A stretch of 64,000 nt of DNA from Utricularia gibba. Taxonomy: Eukaryota; Streptophyta; Magnoliopsida; Lamiales; Lentibulariaceae. The stretch spans positions 806,001-870,000 of the forward strand of contig NEEC01000020.1 of NCBI GenBank assembly GCA_002189035.1. The letters run 5' to 3'. Below, piece after piece: positions 36,409 to 48,145 of this stretch; position 1 is the first letter of the stretch; each line of letters starts with the position of its first letter. The notes beneath the pieces were generated by a model. The model did no database searches and had not been told where the DNA came from. It worked only from the letters and a program-made list of their open reading frames with translations. A program made the translations under genes and the position numbers.

Positions 36409-36453
36409 AGGAGACATGAACGAGGGTTAAAGATCCTGGTGCAGGAGGAGAGG
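36084..36453 (+). repeat. Tandem duplication, 187-bp period
   Basis: Unit 1 is 36084-36270 and unit 2 is 36271 to about 36453. Both begin GATATCAAAGCTCTGTTTGC and end ...GGAGGAGAGG. The units share long identical stretches, so the duplication is fairly recent. Confidence 0.85.
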
Positions 36454-36689
36454 ATAAGAGGGAAGGAACAAAATTGGGCAATAAAATAAGTGTGGGGTTG
36501 CAGCAAAGCGAGGGAGCGAGCAGAAATCACGGGAGCTGGAGGAAGTGAATCATCCAGAATAGACAGAAACAAGCGGCAACCAGCCAACCAAAGGCTCTCA
36601 CATTAGACTGTCAAAATGATGATACGATCGAACACCCGTTGCTTTTTCTATTACACGAGTCAACTTTGGTGGAAAGATGTTACAATATA

Positions 36690-36851
36690 TATTAGAATAA
36701 GTAATCCCATATAATGGAATAAAATTAAAATAATAAATATATAAAAGATTGTATATCAATTGAATTTAATATTTTTTAATGTAATATATGTTATTGTATA
36801 GTTAGATTTTACGTGTGCTAATCTATTCTTCTTAAATCCTTAATTTTAACA
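36690..36851 (+). mobile_element. Solo LTR of the same TRIM family
   Basis: A 162-bp block aligns along its length with the LTRs at 27597-28101. Matching blocks are TATTAGAATAAGTAATCCCA, ATATAAAAGATTGTATATCA, ACGTGTGCT and the end AATTTTAACA. It is flanked by a perfect 5-bp duplication ATATA (36685-36689 and 36852-36856). It is more diverged than the full element and has no second LTR. Confidence 0.75.
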
Positions 36852-36902
36852 ATATAAATCATTCAACCAACCTAGGCTGAATACTTACTGCACTAATTTG
36901 AT

Positions 36903-37667
36903 TAGAGTTGGTCATGGATCCGACCTGCAGAGTCAATTGATGGTCAACCTGTGATGGATTCATCTTTAACTCGACCTGGGTACAATCGACCCAAATGCGA
37001 GTCAACTGTAGTAAGTTATTTCAAAAATAAAAAACAACAAATATAATTAAAAAATCATATATCTCACTTTAATGAAAAAACAACAACTTATTCGAAAGAA
37101 AGAACAAATTATGTTAATCCATAATAGTAGCAAAAGAACACGAAAAAGCAATAGCAACCTAATTCATAAAACTCAAAAACACCAGGAAAGATGATAACTT
37201 GAAATAGAGAAGGGAAATTCTTGAGAAAGAATATACATGAATACAAAAACAAAACCTGAAAATTTTGTAGGGAAAACTTACCAACCTAGTTCAAGAGATT
37301 AAATGAACGGTTATAGAGAAAACGATTGTAAAATGTTGTTTGAAGAGCAAAACCTTTAGATCTCTTGAAAAAACAGACAAAGTAAACTAAAAGTATGATG
37401 AAGATGAAATTATTGTAAAAATGAAAATTATGGTAAAAATAGAAGAAAAATATTACATGAATTAAATAAAAAATAGGAAAACGAAGAGGAGAGGACAAAA
37501 ATAAAAACTAGGGTTTTTAAAACACTTAACTCGAAGGGTCAACTCGTATCCATCAAACCATGACCCAACTCATACCTATTATGTACGAGTCACAAGTTGG
37601 GGTCATCAATGGGTCAGCCCATCGGGTTAGTGGGTAGCGGGTTGACCCAAAATCTCACCCACATCTA
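36903..37667. mobile_element. Non-autonomous hAT element (765 bp)
   Basis: A perfect 8-bp target-site duplication AATTTGAT flanks it (36895-36902 and 37668-37675). The ends are imperfect inverted repeats of hAT type: left TAGAGTTGGTCATGGATCCG and right, reversed, TAGATGTGGGTGAGATTTTG. Subterminal regions are rich in GGTCAACC/GGGTTGACC motifs in both orientations. No transposase coding. Confidence 0.85.
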
Positions 37668-37980
37668 AATTTGATCATCCAGTGTATTAAAAAAGGTAGA
37701 TTGAATAAGATGTAAACATAACTTCAAACACATATTACCATAACTTAAACAAACCCAAATCACAAATCGTCCAAATCTATACCAACACCATGTTTTATTT
37801 TAATACAAATTGTATACTATATTCAATACATTTTTAATATAAAAAAGCGAGATTTGGTACCTTAGGAAAATATTATAATTAGATTATACGTATTATCATT
37901 TGCAGCGATAATTAAATCATTTTGCTTGATCCGATGAAAAATTAAATATACAAAAGAGAACGGGCCAGATTTATAGGGCA

Positions 37981-38080
37981 GGCCCATTTAATTAAAAAAT
38001 AATAAGCTCAATTAATAATGGGCCTATAGTTTGTGGGCATGGTCCAGGCCGGCCCTTGCCCACTCCTAGAAAAACCCTAG
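37981..38080 (+). promoter_or_regulatory. Ribosomal-protein-type promoter (site II plus telo-box)
   Basis: GGCCCA (37981-37986, reverse site II), TGGGCC (38019-38024), further GGCCC motifs near 38048-38054, and the telo-box AAACCCTAG (38072-38080) lie within 155 bp upstream of the eL15 start. This pairing is typical of plant ribosomal protein genes. Confidence 0.75.
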
Positions 38081-38133
38081 CCGCGTCCAAACTGGTTGCT
38101 GTTCTTGAGAAGTTCTCCGCGCCGGCTGTGGCA

Positions 38134-39005
38134 ATGGGTGAGGGATTCGGTCTTCCTGTTCTTCCAATTCATGAGTGTATTCACGTTTGTAATCTGAGTT
38201 TCTTTCTCCGTTTGCTTCATCGTTGTTGCCTCAGGTGCCTACACGTACGTGTCGGAGCTATGGAAGAAGAAGCAATCCGATGTGATGCGTTTTCTTCTCA
38301 GGGTTCGTTGCTGGGAATATCGCCAGCTTCCCTCGATTGTGCGCGTCACTCACCCGACTCGCCCCGACAAGGCGCGTCGACTCGGGTATAAGGCTAAGCA
38401 GGTACACCAGTGAACGCAATTTCCCATCTTTTTTTCCTATTCGTTATAGATTTATATCGTCTTTTGCTTTTCTACAGGGATACGTGATTTATCGTGTTCG
38501 TGTCAGGCGCGGTGGTAGAAAGAGGCCTGTTCCTAAGGGTATTGTTTATGGTAAGCCTACCAATCAGGGAGTTACGCAGCTTAAGTTTCAGAGGAGCAAG
38601 AGGTCTGTTGCGGAGGAGCGCGCTGGTAGGAAGCTGGGTGGCCTTAGGGTTCTGAACTCCTACTGGATCAACGAGGTTTGTGGTTTTAGTAATGTGAACC
38701 TGATTTTTCATATTCTATGTGGGGTGTGGTGCGATTGAGTGATCCATTTCCATTCGCAGGACTCAACCTACAAGTACTTTGAAGTTATACTGATTGACCC
38801 TGCTCATACTGCCGTTCGTAATGATCCCAGAATCAACTGGATTTGCAATCCTGTGCACAAACACAGGGAGCTCCGAGGGCTTACTTCTGCAGGAAAGAAG
38901 TACAGAGGTCTCAGAGGAAAGGGGCATTTGCATCACAAGGCTCGTCCTTCCAGGAGGGCTACCTGGAAAAGAAACCAGACTCTTTCCCTACGCCGTTACC
39001 GTTGA
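38134..39005 (+). CDS. RPL15: 60S ribosomal protein eL15
   Basis: Four coding exons: 38134-38137 (ATG G), 38235-38401, 38478-38675 and 38760-39005. The joined product starts [20 protein letters not shown], continues [20 protein letters not shown], then [20 protein letters not shown], and ends SLRRYR, about 204 residues, the usual length of eL15. All introns are GT-AG, and the tiny first coding exon of four bases is placed by the GTGAGG donor directly after ATGG. Role: structural protein of the large cytosolic ribosomal subunit. The promoter carries site II and telo-box motifs. Confidence 0.97.
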
Positions 39006-40100
39006 TTTCCCTGAAGTTTTCTCGTGCGTTATTCCCAAGTTCGATCTTGTTTACCGTTGGCTTCATGACTTTTGTTATTCGTTGCTTTGGTTTATCCGGT
39101 AGGATTTTGCTGCTGGATTTAAGAAGGCCATCAGACAATGCTTTTGCTTCAAGTTTAGATTATGTACTTCCTTCATTGAATCTGCCTTGAGTCATATTAT
39201 GCAGCTTGATCACATCACACGTCCATGCGTTAGGAAACTGTTATCCCATCTGAAACATTGCAGGCAACTTTGAACAGATTTAATCACCGAAGGCCGAGAT
39301 GCCTTGGTGCCACTTCTGTTTGATCCTAGGATGACTAAGGGATGCTGTGGTATCAGCAGACTCCACCCACTTTACTAGCTTGGCCTATTGTTTGTGGCCT
39401 CACCTGAGCATACAGCCTTGGATTAGGAAATGCTTAGACAAGAGCGTTTCACACGCTGATTCTTCTACATTTTCTCTCGTTTGACATTGTTATAGAATGT
39501 TTATTAAAGCTTCATGGACGAAGGTTTGTAGTCATAGGGGCTGCCTGTTTTGCCTTCTGGGAGTTGTACAGTGTATGGCCACCATTTCGAGCCTCTTCTT
39601 CCCTCCTGCGATCGGGGCTTCCTTCCCTTGATAAGTCTGCCAATGGTTATAATCTACCCAGCCAATTTGACCATCTGCACTGGAGTAGCAGCTGATGCTT
39701 ACAACAGCTAAAGACCAAAAAGGAAAACATCAGCTGCTGCTTTTGCTTGTGAGTTTATGATGAATGGAGCACTAGAGTACAGACAGACACACTACACTAA
39801 AACCTTAGAATTCTAATGCAGGTAGCTTCCTTCTCAACGACAGCCCATGGATTTTCCACCTGCAACCAGTTCGCATAAAGCGACTAACAATTGTACTTTT
39901 AATCTCAGGAGGGTTGAACCGAATACCTACCAAAAGGTGCAGATGGAGCAAGAAAGGTGAACTCTTGGCACAAAGCACCTAATGCCATCCACGTTTCACT
40001 CAACCAACGTACACGTGAAGCACCCTCCTGGACCTTCTTCACTCACAGGAAGCCAATTTTCATATAAAGCAGGCGTTTTTTTTCATGGGCGTTGAGAAAC
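39006..40100. other. eL15 3' flank and lipid-transfer protein promoter
   Basis: 39006-39700 is moderately GC and includes the eL15 3' UTR. 39800-40070 carries an ACACGTGAAG ACGT core near 40011 and a TATAAAG TATA box near 40063, both belonging to the downstream lipid-transfer gene. No other gene recognised. Confidence 0.4.
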
Positions 40101-40107
40101 AGTGACG

Positions 40108-40534
40108 ATGGGAGCCCCCGGAAGGAAATTTGCTGCAATAGTGTGCATGAGCCTCATCATGGTCATGTTCAATGCCGGCGCTGCGGTGGCCCAGTGCAGA
40201 GGCGACCTTCAAGGGCTCATAAAGCTGTGCGGCAGGTACGTGAAGAAAGATGGGCCGAGGGAGAATCCGTCGACGGCGTGCTGCAGCGTCGTCCGAAACG
40301 TCGACGTCCCCTGCGTCTGCGCGCACATGCCGCTGCAGGCCGATGGAATGATCAGCATGCCCAAGGCAATGTTCGTCGTCACTGCATGCGGCACACACCT
40401 TCCTCCTGGCTACAAATGCGGAAGTAAGTACTGATGTAGGAGACAGAGCTGATGAATGAACAAAACCATCGCCTTTTGTAGGCTAAAGGTGTGCCCTTTT
40501 TGCAGGTTACAGGATTCCAGCAAACCAGGTTTGA
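40108..40534 (+). CDS. Non-specific lipid-transfer protein (eight-cysteine, DIR1-like group)
   Basis: Start ATG 40108-40110 and a signal peptide to about residue 29 (ends AAVAQ). The mature domain has eight cysteines in the pattern C...C...CC...CXC...C...C, seen as CRGDLQGLIKLC, STACCSVV, VPCVCAHM, VTACGTHL and YKCGS. The frame runs to a stop at 40432-40434. However, a consensus GTAAGT donor at 40424 and a TTTTTGCAG acceptor ending at 40505 would join KCGS to YRIPANQV with a stop at 40532-40534. This is the tail expected for the family, giving 114 residues, so I chose the spliced form. Role: secreted lipid-binding protein of the cell wall or cuticle. Its 3' end converges on the TLC gene about 170 bp away. 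Confidence 0.85.
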
Positions 40535-40702
40535 TCAAGAAAGAACAACAATGGCTAATGAAATTCTGCTTCTGTATTGAAATGAATCCTTTCAATCCAT
40601 GTGCTATTTATGGCTGCTTACTAAAGAACAACTGAGGCCCAGAGCTTCATTGAATCTATGAAATGCTTTGTATTTACTTAGCATCTGTGATGCTGGGGGA
40701 TA

Positions 40703-42480
40703 CTATTGACTGTGTCTGGCCCTGACTAGTGTTTTCACCATCCCTTTGGCAATTTTGCTGAACCAGAAGATGTTCATCGTTGCTATGACTGGGGCACACA
40801 CATCAGTGTGTAGAAACACACTGGAGAAACCTGTTTCACCTGAAGAAACAAAACTCACATTTTATCAGCACACCATTTGCAACTGCATCTACAATCACCT
40901 CTATTGAGTTCACTAAACCTGATCGAAATTGGTATAAATATGCCACAAGAGGTAGACGAACAGAATGATCCTTGCTGCCTGAAGATCAACAAGTTGGTAT
41001 CAGGCTAAAGTGCGGGAGGCAATGTGATAGATTTTGGTTCATCATCATACCAGCCAGCCTAGGAACAACGCCACACCATTCCATATGTAGATTTTCGAAC
41101 TCTTGAGGCCAGCAACATCAAGGTACCTGCGTTGATTGGAATCTCAATGGCAAGAACGTCACCAGTATTTCTCATTTCTTCAAAAGCTTACTCACCATCT
41201 TAAATTGACAAATGGAGTTGTAGCCTCAGTGAAGAGGACCATGAGTGTGTAAATGTGCGCTTGATGGAGTACAAGCGCCTGAGTTATTGAGAACAATGAA
41301 AGCCCGTGATGTATGAGCTACGAAAACACCCAAGTACGCATGTCAGTATCATGCATACACAACTCTGACTGGAGGAATCAATGTTGTCATGGTGGCTGAG
41401 TTTTGGGTGTGCATACTTACATACTCAGAACCACCTAAAGCAGGATAGCAATAGAGAATCATGGCCAAGTCTGATATGAAGTACCCGATGGAAAACTGTA
41501 TCAACAGAACAGATCAAAATGAAGAGACTGCAGTTAACTGAACTTCGCTTAGCTACTGTATATACACATACCCCGAATACGGTTTCTGACAAAATTGAAG
41601 TTTTAAACACTGCAGGTTCATCTTGTGAGCCGTTAAAGAGACCTGATGCCAGGAGGTACAAACAACCTGCTGCCACAACAATGGAATGGAAAGTGGAGAA
41701 GCCCCTGCACCGTGGACATGGAACAGTATACTGGGTTTTGCAAATAATGACCAGTTATAACAAAGTGCAATTTTCAGGAAGTGAAAAGGAGAATGAGGAT
41801 AGAACAGTACCTGTTATTCCATTCTATTCTCTGTTTAGTGCTAAGTTTTCTGTATCCCTTTACAAATCCTGTGCTGATAGTACTTGTTAAATTATAGACC
41901 TTCAGATACAGAAACAAATATGGTTTTATGAACAAGCATTAAACAGGAGCAACAATACAGAGTCACTCTATTTGCATTCCGGTTCTATCTAATCCGGAAG
42001 AAACCTAAATGCAAATGAGGGGAGGAAAAGCCTAGCACCACACAACAGAAGGGATGAAACTGTGAATTCGATCAGAAATCCTGTAGGCTCAAACCACAAA
42101 TTTACCCAAGTCGGTTACCACTCTGGATCTTTCTCTTCCAAGGCGATATAATTCAACCATAAAGTTTGCTTGATTACAAGGAACATACTTCAAAAACTTG
42201 GATCATAGAGCAGCGAGTGAGAGATATAAAGCAAGAAATCTTAATGATAACAATACCCAATAAAGCACACAAGAAATCAAACTACTACATAGAAAAAAAA
42301 TTACTGAAAGGCTGCATGCGCATCAAAACAAGTTTTTGGCAGTAGACCAAACAAAAATGGAAAAAGAAAAACTGAAAATCGATGCAGGCTCACAATTTTG
42401 CAAATCAACACGCCGGCCAATATCGATGAACCCCACCAGAGTTCCTTGGCTGTGGAATAAATTTCCATGTCCAAGAACAT
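40703..42480 (-). CDS. TLC-domain (TRAM/LAG1/CLN8) membrane protein, TMEM56-like
   Basis: Start ATG 42478-42480; stop 40703-40705. Exon pieces in order: MEIYSTAKELWWGSSILAGV then LICKI; FVKGYRKLSTKQRIEWNNR (about 41803-41860); GFSTFHSIVVAAGCLYLLAS then FKTSILSETVFG; SIGYFISDLAMILYCYPALG; LIHHGLSLFSITQALVLHQA then TEATTPFVNLRW; YLDVAGLKSSKIYIWNGVAL; ARIILFVYLLWHIYTNFDQ; and a last exon VKQV...NIFWFSKIAKGMVKTLVRAR. Each is bounded by GT-AG and matches plant TLC proteins, which have several membrane spans. In the last exon the frame breaks at a run of four G (40791-40794); one more G would restore it. The short segment between LICKI and FVKGY was not located. A 5' UTR exon probably lies near 42590-42720. 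Function of this plant subgroup is unknown; lipid sensing or synthesis is the family theme. Confidence 0.85.
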
Positions 42481-42739
42481 GGCCTCCCGTCTCGCTGCAG
42501 AAATAAGTGGGCTAAACAAAACCCACAAAGCGAAATCAATATCAAAGCAAGTTTCATAAAGTCATCAAACTTTCTCACTCGTACCTTCCTTCACAAGAAA
42601 CCCCGAAAAGGGTACCAAAAATGCCGTGTGCGTTTGACGCCCCAGATGCGATGATTATCAAGTACGAACCGGGGATCCCGAACCAGAAAAGACGTGTGAC
42701 TTACAAACACCTGATCCCTTTATCTTGCTTTTGCTTGTT

Positions 42740-44540
42740 CATGATAGGCAATAAGCTTGCAAAATCATGGAGGAAAGGTATCAGAAATTCGAGGATCATC
42801 CGAGGTGGCGAAGTTTATCTAAAACAGCCAAAGACTTGATGGCAAAAGGCAAAGGGGAATGAGGATGGCGATAGGTCTTCTAACCTATTCAAGCGCCAAG
42901 CCTCAAACTGTGTGCAGTTGTACGAACACCATGGATGCATCCATTCCCAAACTCCCATTAAATATGTATATTTTGTTATTTTTCTAAAATATATACATAT
43001 ATATATATATCAAAGATTCTTCAATTTTTTTAACAATTTATCATATAATTTATAAAATTATATATTTAATTTATTATTGATAGGGTATAAATCAGGTAAA
43101 TATAATTGATTTCTAAAAGTCTATCAAAATGAACTTTGATGGGATAGCGCCAACCAACAGATCGATATATGTCAGAAATTTGACAGCGTCAATTGTATGA
43201 CACAATTTGAAAAGTGATCGAATCATAATAAAATAGATGACGATCATCTTAAAAGTAAGATCACAGTACAAGTACAGAAAGCAACCAACACCTATAGAAC
43301 TCATAATTCGATCAGATCAATCTATTCTATAAGTAGGGGAAATTCCGAAGAGCAGGGGGTTCGACTCCAAGCCTGCCAACTTGTATCTTCCCCCATCAAC
43401 TCCGTTTAGTGAAGAATTTTCCGATGAGTTCCAACAGCTCCATGGTTTTTCCGTTCTTCAACGGTTTTCATGTAAAAAATCTATGCACATCTTTATTTCT
43501 GCTAACCGAATCGAGCAAAACTCCAGAAACTTAACCAGGTGTGGCATATCCGGCTGCACCCATAACTTGAAAATCGGCCTACTCTCGAATAACGATTTTC
43601 ACCCACAACAATTATGTTATTAAAATTAATTGATTTTGATTTTAATGTCATTATAACCTCATTTTAATCCCTCATGTTAATATCAATGTTCAATACGGAT
43701 CAACACATATCATGAGATACGAATGTAATATAATCCTAATATATGTATTATTTGATTCGTCAAATTCTAGATGTAAATGTGAAAAATCTTAATACAAAAT
43801 TTTCTTAAATTGGAAATCAAAATTAGTTCATTTTTTAAAGATTTTGAAAATATTGGATCTTTATTGTATGGTTTTGACAAATTGAAACATGTTTGTTGTA
43901 ATTTTGAAAATTAGAAATTAAAGCTATTTATAATGATCGAAACTTGAAGTATTTTTTTATAATTTTTCTTTTTTAAATTTGTATTCAAATAATCTTTAGA
44001 TTTTGTTGGGAAAATCAATTTTCGAGAAATACTTCTAAAAGATTAAAAGTTAAGATATTTCAATTTTTAAAAAATGAGAAACATTTATTTTTAAAGTAAA
44101 ATTCATTCATATTTGATAATAAAACTATATGCAACACATCTCCAAATACATAAACTGTTTAAATAGAACCTTTGATATCTTCTGCTTCTCAACAAATACA
44201 ACGAAATTAATTTAATTATTAAATATGAAAGATTTATATTTAAAAAATAAAAAAATGAAAAATTTAAGTTTTATTAAAAAATTTTCTGGAAATAACATTT
44301 TGAAATAGAACTAAGGAAAACCTTGGTCTTCAATCCGAGTTTACATGACTTTTTGTGTCCACGAGATGCTGAAAAAATCCATTATTATGTGGAACAATAT
44401 CAAGCTCTGGTCTCCCTGCCAGAAAACCAGGTTCATGCAGGCTTTCCATGTCTTCTTAGAAAAAAAAAAAAACTGAACTTTTTGATTGGATGGTCCTCGA
44501 CGGTTCTGATGAAAACCAATCTTCCAGGCGAGAGACACAA
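42740..44540. other. Intergenic DNA
   Basis: AT-rich, with a (TA)n tract near 42985-43004 and scattered chance frames. No gene recognised. 44290-44540 is probably the GLYR1 3' UTR. Confidence 0.4.
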
Positions 44541-44542
44541 CA

Positions 44543-46204
44543 TCATGATGAGCCTTTTCCGTTCTTGACTGTTTCGTGCACAGCAGAAAAGTCCAGTTCT
44601 CCCAATCCCAAGCCTCTAGCTTTCTTGAACGCCTGATTTCAGAGCGTGAGGAACTCAATACATGGGAGGTGAAGGCAAAGTTCGTTTGTGGAAACAACAA
44701 ATGTTCTACCTCATTTGCAGCAGCTGCAACCGGCATTGAAACTGAGTTTTCATCGCCGAGCGCTAGAGCCAACCTCATATCTTTCTGTTGGTGTTTCAAG
44801 GGAAATGCTGGGGTGTAACTGCCCTGGATCATTGAAGGTCCCTTGAGCTTGAACATGGGATTTGCTATGGCTCCAAGATCCTGCCATTTGAGAAAGAGGT
44901 CTCTTTTCAGTTGCTGAATAGAAGTATGGGGTGTCTGATATCTTTCGAAGGTTCAACAACAACCTTACCAATACATCAAGAAGTGTTTGAGGACTCAGTC
45001 CACTCTTGTCAGCAAGAACCAGTCCCTCAGAAAAAGCATTCATCATGCTGCAATACGAGTATTTCGATTTTGGGGAAAAAAAAAATGTATCTATCTGTTT
45101 TCAATAGGTTCTCGTGGTTGGTTACCTGCCCATTATCATGTTGACAACAAGCTTCATTTTTGCTCCATTTCCAACTTCTCCCAAGTAAAAGGCCCTTTTC
45201 CCCAGTATGTCAAAAGCAGGAACTGCTGCTTCATACAGTCCCTGCAGATATTGCAAGGGGTAGAGGTGAAACAACGTCACTAACTACTCACTTCAAATGA
45301 ACCACAGAATGCAAAAACCAAAAAAAAAAAAAAAAAAAACAGGAAAAATGTAAGGATTCTCGCCTTGTCTCCAGCTGCAAGGATAACTAGTTGGCCATCT
45401 TCTGCTGGCTTCTTGCTACCCGAAACCGGAGCTTCAACAAAGCAACCCCCTCGTGACTGAATTGCCTGAATCCGCCATTGAATATATGGGTATTAGTACT
45501 ATATGAGCCATACATACAAAGGACCCCATGCAAGGAAACTCTACCAAGAACCATTTCTTATATGTGACGAAACAAAACTGTATTCAGTGCTTCCTCTGAG
45601 TTCAACGAGTTCAAGTCTGAGTAACCACATAGAAGATATATACCAGCAGAAATGAGAACGATTCCCTTAGAAAGCAGATAAAACTTATCCCGATTCAAAC
45701 CTCACTGATCTTTGAAGAAGTCTCAGCATCAACAGTTGACATATCAATGTATCCCTTCCCCGAACCAATCTTCTCAAGCACACCGTCCTTACCAAAGACA
45801 ACCTGTTTATCAATCAGGCATTCAACTCAAGATTCCTACAAACCGCCGTTAGCAGCAACAATTTTATGTAAATGCATATTGAAAAGCAACCGATAAAGCA
45901 GCAGCAGGATCAGACAACATCGCGATCGTGTACTTGCATCTACTGATTACTGCAGCAGGAGTTTCACCCAATTTAGCTCCTTGTTCTACCAACTCGTCAC
46001 ACTACAAGAAGAGCCACAACAAAATAGCCTGAGCACAAGCTACGTTTCCCACCAATAACAGAAAATACGAAAGCATCAAGAAGCAATCTAGAGTACCCGG
46101 GAGAGAGTGCGGTTCCAAACCGTGAGTTTGAAGCCGTGGCGAAGCAAACGCGTGGCCATGGCTTTTCCCATTATCCCCAACCCTAAAAACCCAATTTCCT
46201 CCAT
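44543..46204 (-). CDS. GLYR1: Glyoxylate/succinic semialdehyde reductase 1
   Basis: Start ATG 46202-46204, stop 44543-44545, about seven exons. Exon 1 gives [20 protein letters not shown] (Rossmann nucleotide-binding GLGIMG). Later exons give [70 protein letters not shown] (with the catalytic Lys region), [40 protein letters not shown] and [20 protein letters not shown]. The order and sequence match plant GLYR1. Role: NADPH-dependent reduction of glyoxylate and succinic semialdehyde in the cytosol. The C-terminus ends NGKGSS instead of the SRE-like ending I recall for Arabidopsis. Poly-A (45320-45341) lies in an intron and a poly-T tract (46311-46338) just upstream of the start. Confidence 0.95.
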
Positions 46205-46307
46205 GAAATCTCACCAACGAATCCGAAGCAATGGAGACCCAACAAGGAGAAGAACGACCTCTTTCAGCCAGAAGTTGATTCTTATAGCCTTGGAGGAGGA
46301 GATCTTT

Positions 46308-46338
<31 letters not shown>

Positions 46339-46459
46339 GCGTGGTTCCTCGTTCTGGACTGTGATTGGCCCTTTATCCGTTGTTGTGGGAGAGTGGCTAA
46401 GTGGACTGTGGAGATTCCAGTTGGGATTAGTGGGCCCCATGGATGTTTGGATTAAAAAA

Positions 46460-48140
46460 AGATTCAATTAAATATAAGAATCATGTGATCCATAACCCAT
46501 ATTCGGTCATTTTTGTTTGGATACCCGACCCGAACCCATGGGTTTCGGGACAAAAATTAAACTAATTGTAGATGCTTTATTCATATTATATGATGAACCA
46601 TCCCAAGATGATGAATAATATTTGAAGAATAATAATTATATTGCACAAACAAATACTTTGGATAACAGGATTATTTTACTTGAACTAATTACAATAAGTA
46701 AGAACAATAATATTAAAACTACACTTGAATCTCTACTTAACAATATTGAATTAAAACTTAGACTAAAGTTTTTATGTTCAACTAATTGAAAGTAAATCTA
46801 TCTTAAATCTTGAAATGTGTTTTCATATGTGATATGTGCTATTGGAATTGATGAACATTTCTTTTTATTTAATTTAGATTTAATAATATTATTTTCAAAT
46901 TGTAGAGTATGAATATTTTAAAGATATACTCTTTATAGAACTTTTGGTTTGTTTTATAAATCTTATTAGAAATTCTCTATTTTCTAAATGCTTAGAATAC
47001 TTTTGATTTATGTCTTTCAATTAATAGTATCCAAATATTATTACTCTCAATTTCTTCTCATTTTGAACTATAGTACCTAATTTTCTCATTTCTTTCATAG
47101 TCTATTATTTTGAAGATAAACTTGGATGAGTTCTTTTTTAAATGTTGATTTTTCTTATATTTGTGGGTTGTTAATCTTTTTTAGAATAAAGAATCACATC
47201 ATTTTGTTTTAAAGCTTTGAAATTACTTATATTTATCATTATTTTGTTTTCTTTTGATCTTAATTTTAGTTCTTCTCCTCCTCATTATTAAAAAAAAAGA
47301 TTTCCAATGAAGTAAACAAAAAAAAAAAAAAATAGAGTTATAGCTTTCTCTATATTTTAGGCTTTAATAAAGCAAAAAAAAAAGAGTCGAAATTAAGTTT
47401 ATTCAGGAGGAGTTCTAGATTCACTCTTAGTAGAGTAGCAATAACATCGTGAAGATCAATTGCAAATGTGTAAAAAAAAAAACAGGAGTAAAATTAAACA
47501 TCTATTTTTTTGTTATTTAATATAATTGTCATTTCATTATAAAAATCTCTTTGTTTATTACTTATTTTTCTATTTCATCCATTCCGACAATCTACATATT
47601 TCTTATTGTTTTCTTTTATTTTAATCACTCATTCATTATTATTCACTTGTCACTATTATCTTATTAAAAAAAACTTTTTTTGATATTGTACATTCCTCTA
47701 TTTTATCTTAAAATAAGAAAATATTTCTTCTTCATTTCATTTATTTCAATCACTCATCTTTTATTATTCACTTGTTACTATTACCTCATTTTAAAATTTT
47801 CTTTTTTAATGTCATTCCTCTAATTCATCTTCTCTTTTGTTTATTATTCATCTCTTTTATTCATTTAATTCAACAAACAACCAACTTATTGATCTTATTT
47901 TAATTCAACCTCTCTCTTTTGTTTCTATCTTGACTCAATTATAACTTTTGACTTTATGTAATCTCATCATAACACTATAACCCTTACCAATATGAAAGTG
48001 ATTTAATTATTGGAATATTATGAAATCTAGTACGAAAATATTAAAGTTTGAGAATTGAGTGGTAAAAGCTACATATGATTTCTTTATTATTTCTATTTAT
48101 TTTCTTTTATTTCTTGCTACTTGTTTCTTTTCTTTTGTTT
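46460..48140. other. AT-rich intergenic DNA with internal duplication
   Basis: No gene recognised. A diverged direct repeat of about 90 bp is visible at about 47620-47700 and 47750-47835 (TATTATTCACTTGT, ACTATTA, CATTCCTCTA in both). It lies just upstream of the gypsy gag remnant and may belong to the same old element. Confidence 0.4.
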
Positions 48141-48145
48141 TTTAG

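Noticed and set aside
43345-43385. Possible tRNA 3' half (GGGTTCGACTCC resembling a T-arm)
   Set aside because: The bases around TTCGACT do not form a five-pair T-stem, and no matching D-arm, anticodon arm or acceptor strand lies upstream.
46107-46364. Plus-strand frame over the GLYR1 first exon
   Set aside because: Antisense shadow of GLYR1 ending in a poly-T tract.
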